Assembly (NCBI GenBank): GCA_016207465.1
Contig: JACQPP010000138.1
Span: 1 to 15,268, forward strand
Source of the DNA: Methanobacteriota archaeon
GTDB lineage: Archaea > Halobacteriota > Syntropharchaeia > JACQPP01
DNA length: 15,268 nucleotides
Direction: 5' to 3'
Shown: one piece after another, positions 6,418 through 12,852 of the stretch
Position numbering within the stretch: position 1 is the stretch's first letter
How the letters are laid out: the number at the start of each line of letters is the position of its first letter
Notes under the pieces: generated by a model
What the model saw: the letters and a program-made list of their open reading frames with translations, nothing else
The model's database searches: none
What the model was told of the DNA's origin: nothing
Position numbers and translations under genes: made by a program

Positions 6418-6846
6418 CTATTCGCACACCATATCCGAAATTGGTGCAGTTAAAATCTCAAAAGATATATTTGTTTGGTTACCCTCTACGCTTGCTGTAT
6501 GAGTCCCATTGCTAAGCCCACGGCAAATACAGAGTACATAATCTGATCTTCCAGGGTGTACAAAAATTCCTTTTTTGCATACAATCTCGTTATCTAACGT
6601 GAAGTTTAATGATGCATCTACCACGGTATCCCCTAAATTTCTAAACGACGCATCCAGAATTACCGCCGGGCCATCAAACCATATGTGAAAGTTCCAAACT
6701 TCAATTTTTCCAGGTGTTAACGGACCCAAACGAAGCGGTGGGCCTACCCATATGACCGAGATTGCTGCTAATACTAACCAAAGAAATAAAACCATCGTGG
6801 TACCTAAAAGCGCCGTTAATTTCAGATATTTTTTAAGTCGTGTCAT
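6418..6846 (-). CDS. Small membrane-anchored extracellular protein in an AT-rich patch
   Basis: A 142-residue protein of unrecognised family. After a short basic start (MTRLKKYLK) comes one hydrophobic helix (about residues 10-34). The remainder is an exported domain of beta-rich character with LDASFRNLGDTVVDASLNFTL (split at 64-84), reminiscent of CARDB/Ig-like folds. Four N-glycosylation sequons (Asn 81, 113, 123, 126) and four cysteines (90, 106, 108, 141) fit a surface location. The gene is strikingly AT-rich: the 60 bases at 6601-6660 contain only 24 G or C, against roughly two thirds or more in flanking genes, which suggests recent acquisition. Its ATG overlaps the stop of the small frame upstream as ATGA, hinting at co-transcription with the PaREP1-like gene. 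It converges with vapC across 65 bases. Confidence 0.7.
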   Translation of the reverse strand: MTRLKKYLKLTALLGTTMVLFLWLVLAAISVIWVGPPLRLGPLTPGKIEVWNFHIWFDGPAVILDASFRNLGDTVVDASLNFTLDNEIVCKKGIFVHPGRSDYVLCICRGLSNGTHTASVEGNQTNISFEILTAPISDMVCE

Positions 6847-6941
6847 ACTCTAAAAGTCATCACCACCCAGGCCCCCTTCTGCACCGCGTGGGCGTAGCGG
6901 GCTCATTCGTATTTGTCGGATTCCCTCTTTTCCTCTCTCAT
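6843..6941 (-). pseudogene. Short linking frame interrupted by TGA
   Basis: A 33-codon frame starts at ATG 6941, sharing a base with the PaREP1-like stop (TGATG), and ends at TGA 6845-6843, overlapping the start of the membrane-protein gene (ATGA). An in-frame TGA at 6905-6903 (codon 13) splits it into MREEKRESDKYE and a protein-like tail ARYAHAVQKGAWVVMTFRV. Flush overlaps at both ends suggest a former small gene now broken by a Trp-to-stop change, or a 12-residue coupling peptide. The family is not recognised. Confidence 0.3.
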
Positions 6942-7234
6942 CAGAGCAGGGCCCGGAGGCTCTCCACCGCCTTCCGGACGACTTTCTCGCTCTCCCGCAC
7001 GTAGTCCTCGGGGAGGTGGTCCTCGTAGAAGTTCACATGGAGGCTCTCGGCGTGGCGGAACGCCTCCTTCAGTTGCCAGTCCGGGCGCTCGCGGTGGAGT
7101 TCCGCCGTGAACTCGGCGATGGAGCGATGGGTGCCCAGGGCCAACCCACGGCGGGCCGCCACTGCCTTCACCATCTCCACGAAGGCCCCCCGGAGTTTCA
7201 CGTATTCGGTGGCCTTGGGGAGGGCTTCGACCAT
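6941..7234 (-). CDS. PaREP1/HEPN-like protein
   Basis: A 97-residue all-helical protein. The tail with HAESLHVNFYEDHLPEDYV (61-79) followed by a basic helix resembles the archaeal PaREP1 family, a HEPN-like group often found near mobile or defence genes. R60 and H66 in RHAESLH fit the Rx4-6H pattern of HEPN ribonucleases, though nuclease activity is not established for this family. The TATA box at 7258-7267 lies about 28 bases upstream, supporting the ATG at 7234 and a leaderless transcript. No nucleotidyltransferase partner is visible. It sits in the accessory pocket beside VapBC. Confidence 0.6.
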   Translation of the reverse strand: MVEALPKATEYVKLRGAFVEMVKAVAARRGLALGTHRSIAEFTAELHRERPDWQLKEAFRHAESLHVNFYEDHLPEDYVRESEKVVRKAVESLRALL

Positions 7235-7257
7235 GGGTAGTGAATTGGTTTTACGGT

Positions 7258-7267
7258 GATATAATCC
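7258..7267 (-). promoter_or_regulatory. TATA box of the PaREP1-like gene
   Basis: On the minus strand GGATTATATC is centred about 28 bases before ATG 7234, the same spacing seen at other first genes in the window. The lack of a ribosome-binding site ahead of the ATG agrees with a leaderless transcript. Confidence 0.6.
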
Positions 7268-7282
7268 TTCGGATACGGTTTT

Positions 7283-8170
7283 TTATCCGGTCAGTTCCCG
7301 GATTCTCTCCTTCAACTCCCCCACCTCCCACCGTCCCTTCTTCTCGATGGACTTCACCGGCGTCCATCCCTGGTAGAGGTCAATCTTTCCCCCGACGATG
7401 TGGAACACCCTTCCGGTGATGCCTCTTGCCTGGTCGCTGGCCAGGAACGCGGCGAGGGGAGCGATGTTGGCGGGGTCGAAGGGGTCGAACTCCCCGGCCC
7501 GGGGCATCCTCTTCTCGGCGCTGCCCCCCTTGGCCTCCTGGGTCTGGGCGATGAGGCGGGTGCGGGCTCCGGGGCTGATGGCGTTGCAGGTGACCCCGTA
7601 TTTTTTCATGTCGAGGGAGGTGGCGAGGGTGAGGGCGGCGATGCCCCCCTTGGCGGCGATGTAGTTGGCCTGGCCCGCGTTTCCGCGGAGGGCGACGATG
7701 CTGGTGGTGTTGATGATGCGGCCCCCGCTTTCGTCGCCCTGTTTGTGCCGGTCGCGGAAGTGGGCGCAGGCGTGGCGGGTGAGGCCGAAGGTGCCCTTGA
7801 GGTGGACGCCGATGACCGAGTCGAAGTCGGTTTCCTCCATGTGGAATATCATCTTGTCGCGGAGGATGCCGGCGTTGTTGACGAGGATGTCGAGGCGGCC
7901 CCAGGTCTGGAGGGCGGTGGCGATGATGCGCTTCGCCGAGTCGAACTTGGAGACGTCGTCGTAGTTGGGGACCGCTTGGCCTCCCGCTTTCCGAATCTCT
8001 TCGGCCACCTGGTCGGCGGCCATCCGGCTCTCCCCCTCCCCCTGCCAGGTGCATCCCAGGTCGTTCACCACGACCCTGGCCCCCTCTCGGGCGAGGAGGT
8101 GGGCTTCGGCGCGGCCGATGCCCTGGCCCGCGCCGGTGACCACCGCGACCTTTCCGTCGAGGCTCCCCAT
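7283..8170 (-). CDS. MFE-2-like short-chain dehydrogenase (3-hydroxyacyl-CoA dehydrogenase)
   Basis: A 295-residue classical short-chain dehydrogenase/reductase. It has the nucleotide-binding TGAGQGIG (12-19), NNAG (98-101), catalytic Ser 157 and the Tyr 170/Lys 174 pair in YIAAK. The stretch VVVNDLG (33-39), a G-E-G-E-S loop, AADQVAEEIRKAGG (51-64) and NNAGILRDK (98-106) is typical of the dehydrogenase part of peroxisomal multifunctional enzyme 2, which oxidises (R)-3-hydroxyacyl-CoA with NAD. That predicts a MaoC-type (R)-hydratase elsewhere in the genome. A C-terminal tail (about 265-295) extends past the core fold. The start ATG 8170 directly abuts the upstream thiolase stop (TAG-ATG) with GGGGGAG ahead, so the two are coupled. 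The exact substrate chain length is unknown. Confidence 0.87.
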   Translation of the reverse strand: MGSLDGKVAVVTGAGQGIGRAEAHLLAREGARVVVNDLGCTWQGEGESRMAADQVAEEIRKAGGQAVPNYDDVSKFDSAKRIIATALQTWGRLDILVNNAGILRDKMIFHMEETDFDSVIGVHLKGTFGLTRHACAHFRDRHKQGDESGGRIINTTSIVALRGNAGQANYIAAKGGIAALTLATSLDMKKYGVTCNAISPGARTRLIAQTQEAKGGSAEKRMPRAGEFDPFDPANIAPLAAFLASDQARGITGRVFHIVGGKIDLYQGWTPVKSIEKKGRWEVGELKERIRELTG

Positions 8171-9325
8171 CTACGTCTCCCCCTGGAGTATGGTCACGTT
8201 GGAGACCTGCCCCGCCCCCCCGAGGGTGTGGGCGAGTCCGGTCCTGGCGCCGGGGACCTGCCGCTTGTCGGCGCGGCCCCGCAGTTGCCAGGTGAGTTCG
8301 CAGAGCTGGGCGACTCCGGTGGCCCCGATGGGGTGGCCGCGGCTCTTGAGGCCCCCGGAGGGGTTGACGGGGAGGTCCCCATCGGGGTCGGGGGCCCCGG
8401 ACTCGATATGTTTTCCCCCATCCCCCGGGGGGCAGAAGCCGAGGTCTTCGTAGTTGATGATTTCGGTGATGGTGAAGCAGTCGTGGACCTCTGCCACGTC
8501 CAGGTCCCCGGGGCCGACCCCTGCCATGGCGTAGGCGTCGTGGGCCGCCTGGCGGGTGGCCTGGAAGCCGGTGTAGTCTGGCTTCTGTCCGAACCAGAGG
8601 GTGTCGGTGCCCTGGCCGAGGCCGGCGACCCAGATGGGCTCCTCGGAGTATTTTCGGGCGACGCTCTCGTGGGCGAGGAGGAGGCAGGCGGCCCCGTCGG
8701 TGGTGGGGCAGCAGTCGAGGAGCCCCAGGGGGCTGGCCACTTGGGGGGCATTCAGCACGCGGTCCAGTGTCACCTCGAAGCGGAGGTGGGCGTAGGGGTT
8801 GTGGGCGCCGTTGCGGTGGTTCTTGACGGCGACGCGGGCCATCTGTTCGCGGGTGGTTCCGTGCATCTTCATGTGGCGGGTGGCGTAGAGGGCGAAGTAT
8901 CCGGGGGTGGTGAGGCCGGTGGCCCAGATGGGGTGGCGGCCCCCCTCGGCCAGCCCCTGCATCCCCTCGCGGGGGCCCCGGTCGCGGGTCTTCTCGACGC
9001 CGGCGACGGCCACCAGCCGGTAGGCGCCGCTGGCCACCCCGAAGACGGCGTTGCGGAAGGCGTCGGCCCCGGTGGCGCAGGCGTTCTCCACCCGGGTGCA
9101 GGGCCTCGGGTAGAGCCGCAGGGGGTCCACGAGGGACGCGCCGGTGGACTGGGCCTGCCGGAAGGTCCCCAGCCAGGCGGCCTCGATGTCCTCCCGCGCG
9201 GCCCGGGAGTCTGCCAGGGCGGCCCGGAATGCCCCCACCGCCATGTCCTCATAGGACTGCTCGAAGAGCTCGCCGAAGGGGACCATCCCCGCCCCGACGA
9301 TGGCCACCCGGGAACGCAGGCTCAT
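8171..9325 (-). CDS. Thiolase, SCP2/SCP-x type (acetyl-CoA acyltransferase family)
   Basis: A 384-residue thiolase-fold protein with an intact active site: nucleophilic Cys 83 in VENACATGADAF (79-90), His 281 in EVHDCFTITE (279-288) and His 331 in NPSGGLKSRGHPIGATG (321-337). The closing GGAGQVSNVTIL (369-380) is the last core strand, lacking the second Cys of biosynthetic thiolases, as is usual for the SCP2-type group. It likely cleaves 3-ketoacyl-CoA with CoA in the last step of beta-oxidation; related archaeal proteins often need a DUF35 partner, which is not in the window. The start is ATG 9325 because it gives the canonical MSLRSRVAIVGAGMVPFG and lies about 28 bases from a TATA box. The frame stays open far upstream, but only as an antisense shadow. 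It leads a two-gene operon with the short-chain dehydrogenase. Confidence 0.92.
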   Translation of the reverse strand: MSLRSRVAIVGAGMVPFGELFEQSYEDMAVGAFRAALADSRAAREDIEAAWLGTFRQAQSTGASLVDPLRLYPRPCTRVENACATGADAFRNAVFGVASGAYRLVAVAGVEKTRDRGPREGMQGLAEGGRHPIWATGLTTPGYFALYATRHMKMHGTTREQMARVAVKNHRNGAHNPYAHLRFEVTLDRVLNAPQVASPLGLLDCCPTTDGAACLLLAHESVARKYSEEPIWVAGLGQGTDTLWFGQKPDYTGFQATRQAAHDAYAMAGVGPGDLDVAEVHDCFTITEIINYEDLGFCPPGDGGKHIESGAPDPDGDLPVNPSGGLKSRGHPIGATGVAQLCELTWQLRGRADKRQVPGARTGLAHTLGGAGQVSNVTILQGET

Positions 9326-9351
9326 TCGGGGAAACGTGGTTGCGCGGATTC

Positions 9352-9401
9352 TTAAATAGTGGCTATCCCCCCTTCCCCTCGCGGGGTGGGGGTCACTAAC
9401 A
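9352..9401 (-). promoter_or_regulatory. Conserved 50-base promoter/operator element, copy B
   Basis: Second copy of the 4147-4196 element, 46/50 identical and in the same orientation. On the minus strand it supplies ACTATTTAAG as the TATA box for the thiolase gene (ATG 9325). The half-sites TAGTGGC (9357-9363) and GTCACTA (9392-9398) keep exactly the same 35-base centre-to-centre spacing as in copy A. The central palindrome is slightly degraded (CCCCTCGCGGGG). Conservation outside coding sequence at two divergent acyl-CoA-metabolism promoters argues for a shared regulator. Confidence 0.75.
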
Positions 9402-9405
9402 CCCG

Positions 9406-9418
9406 AAAAAACAAATAG
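9406..9418 (+). promoter_or_regulatory. Putative TATA box of the acyl-CoA synthetase operon
   Basis: The A-rich AAAAAACAAATAG has its AAATA core about 28 bases before ATG 9443, fitting a leaderless start. However, GAGGGG at 9434-9439 immediately precedes the ATG and could act as a ribosome site if transcription starts further upstream, so the exact transcript start is undecided. Confidence 0.45.
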
Positions 9419-9442
9419 CGGAGAACGCGCAAAGAGGGGCCT

Positions 9443-10990
9443 ATGCCTCCTCCTCCCCCACCTCCCTTCACCATCGCCTTCCAGGCCCACCGCAACCCGG
9501 ACAAGCTCGCGGTGGCGGATGGCGCGAGGCGGCTCTCCTACCGCGAGTTCAATTCGCGCATCAACCAGGCGATGCACCTGCTGGAGGGCCTCGGCCTCCG
9601 GCGGGGGGAGCGGTTCGCCATGATGCTCCCGAACTGCCCGGAGTTCCTCGAGCTCTGCTTCGCCTCCGAGAAGCTCAAGACCAACCGGGTCCCCGTGGGC
9701 GTCCACCTGAAGCACCGGGAGGTGGAGCACATCGTGGGCAACTCCGAGTCCAGGGCGCTCTTCTTCGCCCCGGAGTTCATGGAGGTGGTGAGGCGGGCGA
9801 GCCTCCCCGGCGTCTCCCGGTATGTCTCGGTCGGCGGCCGGGCGGGAGATGCCGAGTTCTACGACGACCTCTTGTCCCGTGCCTCGCCGGAGGAGCCCCT
9901 CTACGACTCCGACGAGCTGACCCCGAGCATCACCTATACCTCGGGGACCACGGGGACCCCGAAGGGGGTCTACCGGGCCCCCAAGAAGAGGGACATTCCG
10001 CAGTTGACCAACATCATCTCCGCCTTCGGCATCACCAGCCGGGACATCCACCTCATCGTCTGCCCCCTCTACCACTCGGCCCCCTGGGCCCTGGGGGCCA
10101 TCCACGCCATCTTCGGATGCACCCTGGTGCTCCAACGGGAGTTCGACGCCGAGCAGGTGCTGGCCGCCATCGAGACGGAGCGGGTCTCCACCGCCTTCCT
10201 GGTGCCCACCCAGCTGACCCGCATCGCCGCCCTCCCCCCCGAGGTGAAGAAGCGGTACCGGGTGGACTCCATGCGGGCCCTCATCACCGGGGCGGCCCCC
10301 TGTCCCCACGCAACCAAGGTCCAGACCCTCCAGCACTTCGGCCCCGTCCTCTATGAGTTCTACGGCTCCACGGAGACGGGGCTGAACACGGTGCTGAGGC
10401 CGGAGGAGCAGCTGGCGAAGATGGGCTCCTGCGGGCGCGCTCTCCCGGGTCACGAGGTGAAGATTCTCGACGAGGAGGGCCAGGAGGTCCCCCCGGGCCA
10501 GGTGGGACTCCTCTACATCCGGACCAGCGTGCTGGCCACCGCCTACCTGAAGAACCCCGAGGCCACGCGGGAGGGGTTCCGGGACGGCTTCTTCACCGTG
10601 GGGGACATGGCCAAGGTGGACCCAGAGGGCTATCTCTATGTGGTGGACCGGAAGTCGGACATGGTCATCAGCGGCGGCGTCAACATCTATCCCGCCGAGA
10701 CCGAGAACGTCCTCCGCAGCCACCCCGCCGTCTATGATGCCGCCGTGGTGGGGGTCCCCGACCTCGAGTGGGGGGAGAGGCTCTCCGCATTCGTCGTCCT
10801 GCGGCCGGGCCAGCGGGATGCACCGACCGCCGAGGAACTCATCGCCCTCTGCCGGGAGAACCTGGCGGACTACAAGAGGCCCCGCCGGGTCCACTTCGTC
10901 CCCGAGCTCCCCTACAGCCCCCAGGGGAAGGTGATGAAGCGGCTCCTCCGCGAGCGGGCCCTCGAACTGGAGGCCACCGATGCCCATTGA
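9443..10990 (+). CDS. AMP-forming acyl-CoA synthetase
   Basis: A 515-residue member of the ANL (acyl-adenylate-forming) superfamily, predicted to convert a carboxylic acid, ATP and CoA into acyl-CoA, AMP and PPi. The core motifs appear in order: P-loop-like YTSGTTGTPKG (165-175), YGSTETG (307-313), VGD (386-388), hinge DRKSDMVISGGVNIYP (402-417) and YSPQGKVMKR (491-500) with catalytic Lys 496. Length is normal. The N-terminus MPPPPPPPF is a short proline tract with no alternative Met nearby. The stop overlaps the following acyl-CoA dehydrogenase start by 11 bases, so activation and first oxidation are co-expressed. It is divergent from the thiolase operon across a shared regulatory element. 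Substrate could be medium/long-chain, branched or aromatic; the sequence does not decide. Confidence 0.93.
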   Translation: MPPPPPPPFTIAFQAHRNPDKLAVADGARRLSYREFNSRINQAMHLLEGLGLRRGERFAMMLPNCPEFLELCFASEKLKTNRVPVGVHLKHREVEHIVGNSESRALFFAPEFMEVVRRASLPGVSRYVSVGGRAGDAEFYDDLLSRASPEEPLYDSDELTPSITYTSGTTGTPKGVYRAPKKRDIPQLTNIISAFGITSRDIHLIVCPLYHSAPWALGAIHAIFGCTLVLQREFDAEQVLAAIETERVSTAFLVPTQLTRIAALPPEVKKRYRVDSMRALITGAAPCPHATKVQTLQHFGPVLYEFYGSTETGLNTVLRPEEQLAKMGSCGRALPGHEVKILDEEGQEVPPGQVGLLYIRTSVLATAYLKNPEATREGFRDGFFTVGDMAKVDPEGYLYVVDRKSDMVISGGVNIYPAETENVLRSHPAVYDAAVVGVPDLEWGERLSAFVVLRPGQRDAPTAEELIALCRENLADYKRPRRVHFVPELPYSPQGKVMKRLLRERALELEATDAH

Positions 10991-12203
10991 CTTCGAGGTT
11001 CCCCCCGAGGTCGCGCGCACCCGGGACCAGGTCCACGCCCTCGTCGAGGAGAAGTTCCGCCCCATCGCCCGCCACTATGACGACCACGAGCACGAGGTCC
11101 CCCGGGACCTCATCCGGGAGTTCCACCGGATGCGGGACACCATCCCGGCGAAGCGGGGCCCCGCCACACCCGGGGGGACCCTGGGGGCCGCCATCTACTC
11201 GGAGGAGATGGCCTGGGGGGACGGCGCATTGATGCGATGCCTCCCCGGCCCCGGCCTCGGCGGGGCCGCCATCCTCGCCAACGGGACCCCTGAGCAGCAG
11301 AGGAAATTTCTCGCCCGCTTCCAGGGCCCCGAGCCTGCCTTCGGAGCCATGGCCATGACCGAGCCGGGGGCGGGGAGCGACACCGCCTCCATCCGGACCA
11401 CCGCCCGCCGCGACGGGGACTCATGGGTCCTGAACGGGGAGAAGGTCTTCATCACCAGCGCATCCCTCGCCCTGGAACACACCAATGGCCTCGTGGTGGT
11501 CTGGGCGAAGGTGGTCTCCCCGGGGGCCTCCCCCGACGAGGTGCGCCACGCCACCATGCGGGCCTTCGTCATCCCCGCCGGAACACCGGGGGCCCGAATC
11601 GGGAAGGTCGAGAAAAAACTGGGAGTGCGGGCCTCCAACACCTCCTCCATCGTCCTCGAGGACTGCCGGGTCCCCCTCGACCACATGTTGGGCCCGCCGG
11701 AAATCCAGGAGAAGCGGGCCGGGGGATTCCGGGGGGCCATGGCCACCTTCGACACCATGCGCCCCATCGTCGCCGCCGTCGGCCTCGGGGTCGCCCGCGC
11801 CGCCCTCGAGCGCACCCGCGAACTCCTCCGGCAGAACTCCATCGAAATCCGCTACGGACTCTCCCCGGCCCGCCTCACCGCCGTAGAGCGGGACTTCATG
11901 GAACTCGAGACCAAGGTCCAGGCCACACGCCTCATCATCTGGAGGGCCTGCTGGATGGGCGACTCAAAGCAGCCCAACAACCTCGAGGCCGCCATAGCCA
12001 AGGCCATGGCCGGAACCATTGTTGCCGAGGTCACCCGCCGATGCTGCGAGATGGCGGGCCACCTGGGATTCTCCAAGAAGGAACTGCTGGAGAAGTATAT
12101 GCGGGACGCCCGCCTCACCAACATCGCCGAGGGGACCGGGGAGATTCAGAGGCTCATCATCGCCCGGCGGATTCTGGGATATGGCCGGGGGCAGTTGAAG
12201 TGA
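10980..12203 (+). CDS. Acyl-CoA dehydrogenase, paralogue of the 4257 gene
   Basis: A 407-residue FAD acyl-CoA dehydrogenase. Motifs are AMTEPGAGSDTASIRTTA (125-142), VLNGEKVFITSASLALEH (150-167), ATFDTMRPIVAAVGLGVARAAL (split at 255-276) and the C-terminal NIAEGTGEIQRLIIARRILG (381-400), with the MCAD-type catalytic Glu 384. The helix-G position used by IVD/LCAD holds no Glu, unlike the enzyme at 2875-4125. The start ATG 10980 lies inside the end of the ligase gene with GGAGG at 10969-10973, six bases upstream, a strong ribosome site. Electrons would pass to an ETF not encoded here. It lacks the palindromic insert of its paralogue. Its last 47 bases overlap the end of the DUF998 gene on the opposite strand. 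Confidence 0.93.
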   Translation: MPIDFEVPPEVARTRDQVHALVEEKFRPIARHYDDHEHEVPRDLIREFHRMRDTIPAKRGPATPGGTLGAAIYSEEMAWGDGALMRCLPGPGLGGAAILANGTPEQQRKFLARFQGPEPAFGAMAMTEPGAGSDTASIRTTARRDGDSWVLNGEKVFITSASLALEHTNGLVVVWAKVVSPGASPDEVRHATMRAFVIPAGTPGARIGKVEKKLGVRASNTSSIVLEDCRVPLDHMLGPPEIQEKRAGGFRGAMATFDTMRPIVAAVGLGVARAALERTRELLRQNSIEIRYGLSPARLTAVERDFMELETKVQATRLIIWRACWMGDSKQPNNLEAAIAKAMAGTIVAEVTRRCCEMAGHLGFSKKELLEKYMRDARLTNIAEGTGEIQRLIIARRILGYGRGQLK

Positions 12204-12852
12204 GTTCGGGGCCCCGGAGGAGGTGGACCCCGAAGCGGATGGAGGCGGCAGTGGTGAAGAGGGCGGCGATGGCCTCGGGGATGGCGACCCCCTCGGGGTT
12301 GGCGGCGCCGAAGACGAAGGCGGGGAAGGCGAGGACCGTCCCGAGGGAGCCGAGGCCGAGGAGGATGGAGAGGCGGCCGAGGGGCTGGCCGCGGTATTGG
12401 GCGCTGCGGCCGATGAGGAGGAGGCTGACGGGGGTGAGGAGAAAGAAGGTGGCGGCGGTGGCGGTGTGGGCGACGGCGGTGGGGGTGAACTCGGGGATTC
12501 CGCTGGCCGGAAGGCCGGGGGGATGGGGCCAGGGGAAGACCCCGACCCCCGCGAGGGCGAAGAGGGAGACGGCCAGGAGGAGGAGTCCCATGCGGCCGCG
12601 GAGGTCCCGCTCCGCTTGTGGTTGGGAGGAGGCGGCGAACCCCAGGGTCATGAGGAGGCCGAGGCCCCCGGTGAGGATGAGCCCCGTGTTGAAGAGGGCG
12701 GGGTTGGTGCTGGCGGGGGAGCCGAGGTGGCTGAGGGCGTGGCCGGTCCAGGAGAACCAGGGGTTGGCGGCGATGGAGGCCAGGATGAAGAGCCAGCCGA
12801 GGACGGGGGCCAGGATGCCGCAGGCGCCCGCGAGTCTCGATGGGATTTTCAT
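12157..12852 (-). CDS. DUF998 family membrane protein
   Basis: A 231-residue integral membrane protein of the DUF998 family; function unknown. Six hydrophobic helices are visible at about 8-28, 52-74, 87-107, 125-147, 158-182 and 191-213. The family signature between helices 1 and 2 is present: WTGHALSHLGSP (35-46) followed by N and FNTGLILTGG (54-63). The start ATG 12852 overlaps the stop of the upstream NTF2-like gene (ATGA), with an AGGGGG-type site ahead; the frame extends further upstream but only as a shadow of that gene. The last ~15 residues are encoded within the overlap with the convergent acyl-CoA dehydrogenase gene and have no helix, so they may be a recent read-through extension. 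Confidence 0.88.
   Translation of the reverse strand: MKIPSRLAGACGILAPVLGWLFILASIAANPWFSWTGHALSHLGSPASTNPALFNTGLILTGGLGLLMTLGFAASSQPQAERDLRGRMGLLLLAVSLFALAGVGVFPWPHPPGLPASGIPEFTPTAVAHTATAATFFLLTPVSLLLIGRSAQYRGQPLGRLSILLGLGSLGTVLAFPAFVFGAANPEGVAIPEAIAALFTTAASIRFGVHLLRGPELTSTAPGHIPESAGR

Noticed and set aside
7269..7282. Run of T after the short-chain dehydrogenase gene as a terminator
   Set aside because: The T run is on the plus strand; on the coding (minus) strand it is an A run, which does not serve as an archaeal U-rich terminator.
9326..11065. Upstream extension of the thiolase frame to about 964 codons
   Set aside because: The extension crosses a promoter element and runs antisense to the ligase. 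The canonical thiolase N-terminus and TATA spacing fix the start at 9325.
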